From the NCBI GenBank assembly GCA_030737835.1, contig CM060848.1, forward strand, positions 19,941,309-20,005,308: 64,000 nt of DNA, given 5' to 3'. The position numbers were made by a program, and so were the translations under genes. Positions 46,601-58,126 of the stretch are shown here, one piece after another; the stretch's first letter is position 1; the number at the start of each line of letters is the position of its first letter. Source of the stretch: Acorus gramineus. Lineage: Eukaryota; Streptophyta; Magnoliopsida; Acorales; Acoraceae. The notes under the pieces were generated by a model that worked only from the letters and a program-made list of their open reading frames with translations, did not search any database and was not told the origin of the DNA.

Positions 46601-49600
46601 AAAGAATATATATTATTTAGGTTTAACAGAGAGAAAGGCAGTAACAGAATCAAAGCAATGAATAAAAATGCTGGTGCCTGAAAGAATGAATCATGAATAA
46701 ATATGAATAAATGGAGGTACAGGAGCTAACAGAGAAAGAGCCTGACAAAATAAAATTTGACACAAGGGCAAATCATGGGTACATGAACCTCACATTTAGC
46801 CTCATCCTAATTCAAATAAGATGTAACTTTGAACTTTTAAAGAATGCAACAAAAAATGAAAGCAGCCAGGATGGAGGCCAAAAACATGCCATCCATTTGG
46901 GCAACTGCCTGAAATGAGACACAGGCATGCAGTGTCTTTTCTTTTTTATTTTCCTTTCTGAAAAAACACAGGCATGCAGTGTCTTGTCAAGACAAATTAC
47001 TCATTCGCATGTTTTAATGAATTACAAGCAAAATTTAATGGAAGCATCACCACCCATATATACCTTATTTGAAACTTCAACAAAGAGAAATTCATCACTG
47101 AAAGGAGCCACGTGTATCCTATAAGGACAATCAATGTAATCAGATTGCAAAAACCAGAAGCTGAGAAGATAAGAATAGTCTAACAGGTGATTAAGAACCA
47201 AAATGACTATATAATAAAAATTGACCCTAGTAAAAGGTGCATATTTGTACAACATAGTTTCTGTTTAGATGTTTAAACAAACAAAAATAAAAACCTATGC
47301 AACAAGAATACTTGACGTTTGAGATATCCCATGTGGTACATGTGCCTCGCACATTTCACTAGCCAGCTCTCCTTTTAACTCTAGCTCAACCAAGACCCCC
47401 TGTTTTCTTTATGTAATAATTGGACATGTGGTTGACAGTTGACACAGACATATCTAGACATGCCAAAAAAAGGAATGTTTTGTTCTAAGATTTATTATGT
47501 GGTAATTCTTTCATTCTGAAAATTTCAGAAGTTGCGCATATACTGAATGATTATACATATATATCAGCATGTGGGAGCAAATAGAACAAGCAGGACTGCC
47601 TCATACTATCCAGAATCCCATACACTGTTCACAAGTTAGTAAACATTAAAGAAGGAAAGAACCGTGGCTTTTAAGTGATTATAAATTTGAATAGTTATCA
47701 TTTTGGCAAGGAAAAGAAGTTCTGATGTTAAAGCAAAATTATTCATCACTTAATACAATAACATACTCAACCATATTTGGCAAGAAAAAGAAGACCACTC
47801 ATCATCCAACCATTATTTTACTATATGATTCGCAGAATCATCGCGCCCTATGTCACAACTTTCCGCAACTTTGTTTAAATTTTCAGTGAACTTCTGTGAA
47901 CTTTCTGAGAAAACCACTGAACTTCACTGAGCTTTGTTGAAACTTTTTGAGACTTTTCGATCACTTCATCAGAAAATGTTCAAACTACAATATTAAGAAT
48001 CAATGGAAATTGACCTTTAAGAATACATAACAAAACTACAGTATAGGATGTCTCAACAAAAATTTATAACAATTGACATGTACAACCCACAGCAAGTTAC
48101 GGCACTGGCCTACAAGATTCCACTCTAGAATTCTAGATGCAGAGGTTCAATTCATTATCATATTTTTGGAATGATTTTTTAATTTGTTACAGAGAAGAGA
48201 TTGGGCAATTTATGCTTCATATTGTACTTCGTGAGTAATTTTTTTCCTGCATAATTTGTATTGAAAATCACTTCTTCTGGAGCAAAAGATAATCACCCCA
48301 AAAAAACCAAGAGAATAAATTCTCTGTGGCTTAAATTCTAAACAAGCCTTATCCCGCCAAAATGGGGTCACCTGTGAAGGACTTCTCGGAAAAAGTGAAA
48401 GGCTCCACAACAGGATTGGCCAATGAAGTTTAATGGAGCGAGTTACCCTCTGACCTATAAGCCTTACCCATTGAGAAGAGGCATACATTTTATGTTGGGA
48501 GTTTTCAAAACTGTGAAACACTTTAACAGCGACATAATCAAAGAGTACAGAGTGGTAAGATGAAACACTTGACAGAAACATAATAAAAAAAATTGCCAGT
48601 AAGATGAATAAAACCATATAAAAATCAGCAACCATCTAATTATTGCGAACTCTAAGTTTCATTTAGAGCATTCTGATTACTTGAAAGAAAACTTACTTTT
48701 TCATAGGCATGGTATTCAAAAACTAAAGTTTATGCATAATTTTATATGAAATACACTCTTCACAGAGCCATGAATGACATGTATTCAAGGGAAGATTGAG
48801 AAACTATCTGCAGAAGAGCCTGCATTTACCTAGTTGAAATCTATTGTCACACATAAGCATACATACCAAGAATCCCAACATCAGCTGCAGATGGAACAGA
48901 ATTGACCCATGCATGTCAACCAAATTAATTATAAACAATTTTATTGGTCATGCTCACCTCCCAAGAGCTGGAAACATCTTTCCACCGGGAACAAGGAAAC
49001 GATCTCTTGCAATGACATAAGACTCTAGCATCCTTTCATTGATTAATAGTGTACCTATAAAAAAATTTTGATATTTAATTACTTTCAACATTTCAAGGTG
49101 GATGGACAAGAATAATAGTGTGAACAACAAAAATGCAGAAAATAAGCCAAATAACTACCAAAATGGTATCAATAACGATTAAGAATTCATATGTTCATTC
49201 ACATGCAAAAAGTAAAGAAATGGTCCGGCACAAATATGAGTAGTGGTACAAGAGTGTGGTCAACTGAATATCAGACACATCCATACATTTGATATAGATG
49301 TATTCATGTATCGATAAATAACACCAGTCCATATTATGGATATGAGATCTAAAAGTAATATAATAATAGCAAAAGAATCAAATTGGCTTATAAATACTAA
49401 TTTTGATGTAGTAGTTCAAAATGCCTACAATACAACAAATTTGTCACAAAATGAATTGATTATAAATTGTTTATCCTTTTTTTTTTTGAAGAAAGATTAG
49501 GAGCAATTTTATTAGAAAGTGGCCCCCGAACAAAAGGAGATGAGTGATCTCTGTACATTATTTTAAAAATGAGAAATAAATTGCAGTAAGACTAGCATTA

Positions 49601-52600
49601 GCTGGATTTCAGGTTTGAGCTCTTCCTTGAAACAAAAACGGAACCCTATGTACCATCTAGTTTAGCTTCAGGCATCATTATCAACATAATTGACCCAACT
49701 AGACTCACCCTTTGTCATGGTTCTCTTTTTTGCTTTCATTGAGTGGAACGAGGATTTCTTCATTCCTCTGTAGGTTCACCGATCTTCCTTCCTATATAAC
49801 AGGACTGTCAAATAACTATGTATGGGATATCATTTCATTGGGGATTTCTGATTCAATGAAATCTCTCTTTCTTTTCCTGCCGCTGAGTCAAATTCATTTG
49901 GAAATCATCGCGAAACAACGAGGGTACAAAAGTATGGTATGACATGGGATCCTCCATGTTAATTATCAATAGGAATGGGAATTTTTCCATAGAGTAAGCT
50001 ATGGGGTTAATCTTTATGATCCTGGTTTCCTTTCCTTTTCATGAGATTGCTTGCCTCCGCCTTTTTTTTGTTATTTAATCTTAATAAATCCAGACTAGCA
50101 TAAGCTCTTGCCATACTCGATTGTAGATATGGTTGGGTCCACCCCTTTTGTCACTTCACTTATTCCTGATTCGCCTTTTTACACTCTAACAGTGTAGCAT
50201 ACAGGCTCGAATAGGCTCTTGCCATACTCACTCCAGTGTTCCTTCATCATCCTGATAAACTATATTTCTTCGTCTTTAGTCCCTTAACATCTGACTCTAG
50301 CGATCTGTTTTCATTCCATGAACAGAACTGGAACTTCGCTTAGCTCAATTCCTCCACTTTCTCCCAGCCTATCCCATTGTTATAATAGAGATCTCAATTA
50401 AATTTTTTTTACTCGTAAAGATCTCAATTAAGTTGAGAAGTCATGATTTTGATTTCTTAATGGAAGTCCATACCCACATATATACAAACACAAAAAATTA
50501 TTAAAATGAATCCCTACCAAATGATTAATTATGTTTTGCTCTTGTAGCATGTGAAGAATATTCCTCTTCTTTACATTAATCACGACAAAGCATACAACGT
50601 TCTTCCATACTATATTAAATGTACCATGAACAAGATACAGATCTGAACCATGAAAACGAGGAAAATAGCAAATAAACAAAGTTAATTGATTTCTTCAATA
50701 TAATAAAAGTTAACTGACACAACACAATTCCCTGCTCTTCAAACAATGAAAGCATCAAGCACCTCAAATCTGATGTCCCTGTTCGTGATACTGTTCACCA
50801 ACTTTGTCTATGAAACTTCATGGTCTTACTCCAATAAAATTTATTTGCCAAAGTTACAAGGTACATGTGACAAGAAGCTTACCCATTGGTTCAGATATCA
50901 GAATATCTGCTTTTTCAGGCAATACAACATCCTCAACCTTACCTCTGATCACCTGGAATTTACAAGTCAAATAACATTAGCCTGCCATCTGTGTAGGAAT
51001 ATAGCGACTATACAAATAAACCAATGAGCAGTAATGTAGGTGTACCGTAATCCGTTGCCCAAGGGATGGATTTCCAGCAATGAGCCTGCGCGCATATTCA
51101 GCCATTTCAGATGCCTCCACAGCATAAACATGCCTTGCACCAGCCTATTCAGAAGTCAATAATATTTTGAATATACGATGATAATTATACATACTCTATG
51201 GGGAAAAAAACACCTGCACTTCTCATAGAGCATATCATCAATCCTGCTGTATCTCAGAATACCTGAGCAGCAAATAATGACAGAATGCCACTACCAGCAC
51301 CAACATCAACAACAATGCGGCCATTAAAATCTACACGATTCTCGATGACAGCAGCATAATAGGTACCTAAAAACAAAAATGATGCAAATATGTCATTATC
51401 ATATCTCAAAAAAATCCAAAACACAAATGGCATAACTTAAAATGTCGAAAACAGTCGGATAACATAACCTGTCCTCACATAATCCTGTAACATATTTTGC
51501 TGGTGTAGCAGCTGCCCATAGTAATGAAAATACATTTTTGCAGAAGAAGCCTCTATTTTATTATCAAATTTACTTTTAAGCGTTGAAACTGATCCATTTC
51601 CCAGACACGTCCCTGAAAAGTTGACAAAACTTCACATGAAGCACACAAATTGAAAATAACCTAAACTACACATCTCATATTCGGGAAGGAGACTCTGGAA
51701 TTAAATGGAACTGATCATATACATCACCAAAAGATTTAAATATCCAAAGATGCACCTTGATATCTTAATAGATATCTAAAAACATGAGATACTACTGGTG
51801 ACAGAAATTTAGTTCGACATATACCTCACCAGATAGTACCTATACAAACCCAGATGAGCATATAACACAAAATAGAGATGTGGATAACATAATAATGAAG
51901 CTACATGCTATGCAAATGGTATGATATGGTGCAAGATTAATGCCTTTGGCAGCTTCAAAATTCCGCATCAAACTGGTACAATATTATCCCATTGTTCAAA
52001 TATATGAATAGACACAGGCATGAATTTTTTTTTTTTTTTTAGCGAAAGGTAGGCGTGCTACCCTATTTCATTATGAAACAGGCATACACCCAAAATAACA
52101 CAGGCATGGATATGTTAATTTCTAATTCTGGCATCAACTATTTAAAATGAGTGAATTTTCACCTATTTTCAGCTCTCGTTAGTGAGGCAGCATACCTGTA
52201 AAACTGAAAAGCGCTACATGCGAGGAGATGGCAAGTGATGATTTATTATTAACATCAACAACACTTACATAATTTCATTTTATGCACCAGTGCTCATAGA
52301 TAAACAGAAATAACATTCCTCTCCTTTCAATAGATCGAAGTTCTGAGACTTGGGTGGTGCATTAAGATTACAACAGAATTATTCTTGGTCATCATTAATT
52401 GAAAAGAACATACCTGTTCCTCCAGCAGTCACTCCGCTCTTCCACTGTTTGAATGCACAACTAAAGGCTGTGCTTTCAACTTCTGTTCTAAACCCAATTG
52501 TAGTTGTTCTTGAATATGATTCCTGCTTCAAATAAAAACATTTAAATTGAATACATCAGCAAACAATCTTCTTACTTGAAACCCTTTTAGTGGACAAAGG

Positions 52601-54483
52601 AAACATGCATGACCATGTGCTAGAAGGAGATAAAACTCATGAAGCATTTATATTTCCAATATCATGGATGTTGACAGATTACAATTTAATCATTTGTAAT
52701 CACTCCTTTCAATTCTTTTTTTTTTTAATAACAAGATTGGGGCAATTTTTTTAAGAGTGCCCCCGAGCAAGAAGGAGAAACGAGGGGTCTCTAAACATTA
52801 GATAATTAAAGAAAAAAAGAAAAATAATCAAACAAGAGTACAAGACCCCTCTCAGAATGGGCCACCACAACACATAATTCTAGCCTCCCACATACTGAAC
52901 CAATTGTTTCCCATAATGCTAGAAGGAATCTCCTCCCCTAATATCATGATAACCCAACTTCTTAGGAGGAAATGATCAGCGTCCAAGTGTTTGCTGAACT
53001 ACAAACATCAAAATGACCATAGCATTTGTTATGTTCAGATGCCACGATGCCAGAAATTTGCACCACAACGTAAGTCTATGAAGGAAAAGGGCCTTCATTA
53101 TTTTGCAACATGAACATATAACAACAACAAAATTGCACATGTTGTAGTTGGTATCATATCATAGTTTTTTTTTTCGTGCAACAAGCAGTTGAATGAGTTA
53201 CATATGGCTATTTCAGAAAATTAGATCAGAAATAATGCTCAGAGAATTCTACCAAAAATAAATTACACTATATTTTTTTAAAGTAAAAATAAATTACACT
53301 ATTAAAAACACATAATGTTTGTGAGAAGTGGGAAGATATAAGCCACTGGAGAGGCATCTTTTCTCTTGGATTCTTATTTTGTTCATGGTAGGATAAGTCT
53401 AAAGACATATTCATCATGCACATTCTTATAACAACTGGATTAACTTCTCCATGGACCCTTATACTTCCAGCTTTCCCCATGAAAAAGTCAATTATTATCA
53501 TTTTCCAAGACTTGATCCCACTCTCACAGGAAAAATAGTTTGCAAGTTGGATATTAAAAAAAAAAAGAATTTCACAATGTGGGGGCACCTGTGATGATTT
53601 ATGATAAGTATGGAAATTTTACTCTAGAACAGTCAATGGATGATCTGTAATTCTCACTCTGTTTCTATGCCTCATTCAGTGCTCTAGAGAGAGATCACAT
53701 CTCCATTTTTTCCCCGTACATATGATATTTTGTGGACATCCCACGTTTTACCGGAAAATGAAAAGAAAGTTAATCATATCCACCAAATTTCAAGTTGAAA
53801 AGCAACTCGGGCTTGCCCATCTAACAAAGATATAATAACAGCATTCATCAACAGACTACTGAAATCAAGATCTTTGAATAAATTCAGAACAAATACACAA
53901 CAAATTTTACAGACAACCAAACTGCCTCCCAGATATATGTCATTCATGGGCTAACAAAAAATAACTTGGAATATATACTAACCAGGTGCATCAAAAGCAG
54001 AAAATAAAATCCACATTAATTCACATATAATGAAAACAAAAAAAAAACAAAACAAATGATAGCATTATGAGAACCAAGACAACAAAATGGTGAAACCGAA
54101 ATATAAAAAAATATCTGCAGTACCTCGCCCGATTTATTTGAACCCTCGCAAACGCACAACGTCTCCACCGGGCCCAATCTGAAAAGCTGAACAATCAAAC
54201 AGTCCAAGAAATCAATCTCTTCACAAAACCACAGTCACCGAATCATCAGAGACAACAAAATGCAAGAGAAACCGCGTGACCTCACCTGAGCAGTCCGAAG
54301 GTCCACATGAGAGATGACGCCCTTGGACTCGAAGTCCCCGTGGAACCTCAGCTGTGCTCCCCCACCTCCCTCAACGTCGCCGATGAAGCGGGCGATCGCC
54401 GGTCGAGCCTCCAGAGAGTTCGATCGAACGGAGGCGCACTCGAACTCCTGGTGCTCCGGTTTCTGCCCTAGAGAGACCTCCAT
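43606..54483 (-). CDS. PRMT4: Protein arginine methyltransferase 4 (CARM1-type)
   Basis: Asymmetrically dimethylates arginines on histone H3 and RNA-binding proteins. Fifteen exons: 54286-54483, 54124-54186, 52414-52522, 51469-51612, 51263-51366, 51046-51144, 50883-50952, 48958-49054, 47064-47118, 46509-46592, 45487-45564, 45085-45188, 44265-44437, 43872-44017 and 43606-43695; all joins are in frame with GT-AG introns, 537 residues. An N-terminal PH-like region precedes the catalytic core: YYGQLLHQQNMLQDYVRTGTYY, motif I VVDVGAGSG (190-198), E216, the double-E loop with E260 (SEPMG) and E269, and the THW loop (417-419). The C-terminus KMWGPGAQQGG..KEPYYRMSQP matches plant PRMT4a/b. The start MEVS agrees with the Arabidopsis homologues; an in-frame ATG 21 bases upstream is possible. 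Length matches the family (about 530). Confidence 0.95.
46250..46267. repeat. C18 homopolymer in PRMT4 intron
   Basis: A run of 18 C between exons 10 and 11, within otherwise ordinary intron sequence. Confidence 0.8.
48270..48640 (-). mobile_element. LINE 3'-end remnant in PRMT4 intron
   Basis: AACAAGCCTTATCCCGCC followed by AAAATGGGGTC is the typical 3' end of a plant LINE, reversed relative to the similar tail in CLPR3 intron 3. The rest has no intact frame. Confidence 0.4.
49470..49570 (-). mobile_element. Retroposon tail, copy 1, PRMT4 intron 7
   Basis: A T-run followed by GAAAGATTAGGAGCAATTTT, GTGGCCCCCGAACAA and TGATCTCTGTACATTA. It closely resembles 52719-52800, which has GCAATTTTTTTAAGAGTGCC, CCCGAGCAAGAAGGAG and GGGTCTCTAAACATTA. 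These are probably reverse-oriented 3' ends of one LINE/SINE family. Confidence 0.5.
49690..50405. other. Compositionally distinct insert in PRMT4 intron 7
   Basis: About 700 bases whose texture differs from the surrounding AT-rich intron: more balanced base use, few homopolymers, and a twice-repeated CTCTTGCCATACTC (about 50105 and 50217). It resembles plant mitochondrial non-coding DNA in style, so a nuclear insertion of organellar DNA is possible, but I recognise no organellar gene in it. Confidence 0.3.
52719..52935 (-). mobile_element. Retroposon tail, copy 2, PRMT4 intron 2
   Basis: Starts with T10 and shares GCAATTTT, GTGCCCCCGAGCAA and TCTCTAAACATTA with 49470-49570. It lies just upstream of exon 3 in the sense of the gene. 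A further oligo-T start with a different body lies at about 52028-52090 in intron 3. Confidence 0.5.
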
Positions 54484-54536
54484 TGCTCCTCCTCTTCTCT
54501 TCAACTCGTCGTCTCCTCAACAGCTAGGGCTCCTTT

Positions 54537-54540
<4 letters not shown>

Positions 54541-54567
<27 letters not shown>

Positions 54568-54568
54568 G
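54541..54568 (-). promoter_or_regulatory. (CT)n tract in PRMT4 leader
   Basis: On the sense (minus) strand a CT microsatellite of about 28 bases lies some 60 bases before the start codon, the same position and orientation as in the NAD-synthetase and TOC159 leaders. Confidence 0.45.
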
Positions 54569-54569
54569 T

Positions 54570-55947
54570 TTATTAGGGTTTCGTATTTGTGGAGCTGTCA
54601 AGCGAAAGATTGAAGTTTCGCATCTGCAGCCGCCAAAAGAAAGTAAAATAAAAAAGAAACAACCAGAGCAGAGAGCACGTTGGGAGTGGTATCGGAAGAC
54701 GTATTCGTCTAAAGAAGGAATAGCAGACGATCGTATCCGACGGTGGATAGAATGACACGTACAGACGAAATCGAGATGAACGAGCATCTCAACCGTCTGT
54801 TTAGACTTTCCTTTTATTCCATCGAAAACGTATTTCTTTTTTATTTTCTGTATTCTATCATTCCCCGTGCGGATTTATAACGCACTTTTAATAATAATAA
54901 AAATGATGGAAGTAAGACCCACATTTTCTATAAAAATTTATATTTTTTAATAAAACAAAATAAGTAAAGATAAGTGATAGAAATTTTTTTTTTCTTTATT
55001 GGTTGACAAAAATATCATTTTTTTGAATGGTGAGAAGGAAATTTCAGTTTCCAAACACATCAATGTAATGAAAATTACGCTTTTGTGTGTGTGGAAAATC
55101 AAATAAAATGGAAAAAAAAAGATGTTGTCTTTGTCTGTTAAAAAAAACTGTCCGCATGTAACATGGATAGTTTTTTTACTTTTTTTACTCAAATCCATAG
55201 GAATTGGAATGAATAAACCTAAAAAACATATTTGTAAGAAATAAATGCATATAATTGTACTAGAATAGGTAAGAATAAAATGATATTGATAATTTAAACC
55301 CTCTTACAACTTAGAACACATATGTCTTCACCTTTTATAAATTAGAGGATCACGTATCAATTTTTTTAAATTTTTTTTATTTATAAATCATTATTTACCT
55401 TTTCTAATCCTTTTATCCAATAGGTCAACTAAACAACTAAATCATATGTTTTCCATTAAAAACAACTAGAAACACAACCAAACAAAAAATAACATAATCC
55501 ATTTGTATAATTACATATCCCATAATAGCTTATATCAGCTTATATTGTTACCCAAACAAGGGCTAAAAGAATGAAAGTAAGTAAAAATGATGAAATCATC
55601 TATTACTATCCATAATAGGAACAACAGAATGACAGATCAGTTTCCTTTTATTCATATTCTCTCATTTCCATATCATAAACACACCCTAAAATCTTACCAC
55701 AAAAGCCAGAGAATAAATTCCAGGAATAAAACCGACCTGACCTTGATACAAACTTCACCATAATCAACAAACAAAAATGATAGTCAGTCAGTTGTACCTC
55801 CAACACAGTGCAATTACAATTCGGGAGACCAGTATATCACAGATGTGCAATAAATCATAGCCCCAACAAACCATGCTGAAGAAACCCAACCCTGAATAGA
55901 GCCAAAATACAAACATTTCGTCATGTCATAATTTATGTCCCCAAGTT
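54570..55947. other. Spacer upstream of PRMT4, downstream of AlkB gene
   Basis: Contains the PRMT4 promoter (54570-54800, GC-richer) and then AT-rich sequence to the AlkB stop codon. No gene is recognised. The two genes run in the same direction. Confidence 0.4.
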
Positions 55948-58073
55948 TCAGATATGCTGGCAGAGCTTCCTGAGAGTCACAGAGGTCCTCCTCTTCTGAT
56001 GGATTTCCTCTCCTTCCCATACTTGATGGCCGGGCTTTCGATTTATCTCGTGCTTCCATAGATAACGAGCTTCCCCTGACATAAGGACGAGGGATCCCGG
56101 GTTCAAGAGGACGGGGACCTTCATGGGATAACCATCTTCATCGACGATCTCTTCTTTAGATTGTGAAAAATGCATGACGCATGTGGACTCCAGAGATACG
56201 ATGGCGATACCATCCTCAAAGCGCAAGAGATCCACATGGCCGCATATGCCCTGAAATAAATGGGAAAAAGCTCAATGCAATGCTAAACGCGATATATTTT
56301 ATACTAAGGCCATGTCTGAAACAAATTGTCAAACAGATAATTGGGTCCAAACAGGTATTTTTGAACTATTGCTTTTAGCTATAATTTTGGTTTTTATGTT
56401 TTGAATGTCTAAAGAACAGCTTTTATGAAAAGGATGGTTGGAAATAGCTTTTCCAAAATCGATTATTTTATTTTAATAAGAGCATAAGCTGTTTTTGAAA
56501 ATCAGTTCCAAACGGGGCCAGAGATGGGTATGTTGCAACGGAAAGGGAGTGTAGGAGTTTCTATGCCAAACGATACGCAAGAGGTGATGGTATGGTAGCA
56601 TGTACATTCAGTTCTTTTTAAGGACATTTTCTCTTAATAGAATGGCATCTGAATGTTTGATGATTCACCAGGTGATCAATACATATCAGTAGAACAGATG
56701 GTTGACACTGAGAAGAGGCCATTCTTCTATGCAGAGAATAATTGACCAAGTATACAAGCCAAGCTAGGCATAGAATGAAAACTTTTAATTGTACATGCAA
56801 AGTCACTCGGTAACTCGAGGGGCTCAGTATACATTATAAAAAACATAAAGAGTTAGCAGAGTGCAACTGGTTGCACATAGACTGTAAGACAGCTACAGAT
56901 ATGCTATCACCCATATACACATCAATTTATACATGCAGTCATCAATAGAAGGAAATTCATGATCATGGAGAAAGTAAACATTGTAAGGAGATACATAATA
57001 ATGGAGAAATTAAAGCTCGCACCTCACCTGGTTCATAGACATTTGCAATTAGTTGGTCAAATAACGGCTCTCTCCACAATATTTCAGATGGCAAGGGGAG
57101 CATCTTTTCTACATCTTCATGACCCGGTGTCAAATCATCACATCTACTTGAACAAACAGCATTTTGAATACGGCCAGATAGTTCATTTGCCCACCCTGGA
57201 AGATTCCCAAACTTCATGGCCTTCACAAAAATGATTTACAGAAATTTCAGGATATGCATCAATTAAAAGGTATAACACCACCACTGAAGACAATATATAT
57301 ATATAAAAGAAAAACTGCAGACCAAGCATACAACTGGTACAAGGCACCACATCATAAACCATATTTAATATTTAGATAACTCCAGTCCATTTACTCTCGT
57401 ATTACATCAAAAATAGTATTAGCATGTCAAATATATGTGCTAAGTTTTCACATCAACTCGATGAAGCTACATTGAACTTCAGAATCATCTTCATCATTCT
57501 TAATTTCTTACAGAATATAAAGGAGCAGGCTGGCCTAGATTAATTAGTTTTTTTGTTCGTCATCAATATACAAAGAAAAGCAAGGCTACAAAACAATAGC
57601 TTGGAACATGAAACAAGCAGTAGGAAAGACTCACAAAAAACTTAGCACTACCAAAGATTAAAAAGAGAGGTAGAGCAGATTTTTCCTTTTTTTAATGTAT
57701 TGGCCATTGCTATATAAAGCAAACATGGAGGTGGATGGTCGGATGACTTGCAAGAAGAAGAGATGCAAGAAAAGAAAAATAAGGGGTGTTAAACAAAAGG
57801 GAGAAAAAAGAAGTCTCTGTGCAATTTAAAGAAGAAGGGAGAAGAGAATTATCATCATCAGCTATAACTGAACAGTAACTGTATATGCAGCTGTCACTGT
57901 GTAAATGTGGCTACATGATCGTGTTGGGGAGTGTTAAATTAACCCCATGACCCATGAGGCTGCAATCTCACCCTCAAAATTTTTTTTTGGGGGGTGGGAA
58001 AGAAAAAGGAGGAAGAGAGAAGGGGGGAGAGAGAGAGAGTGCGGGTCTTGGGAGGGCGGTGGCGGCAGTGGGT

Positions 58074-58126
<53 letters not shown>

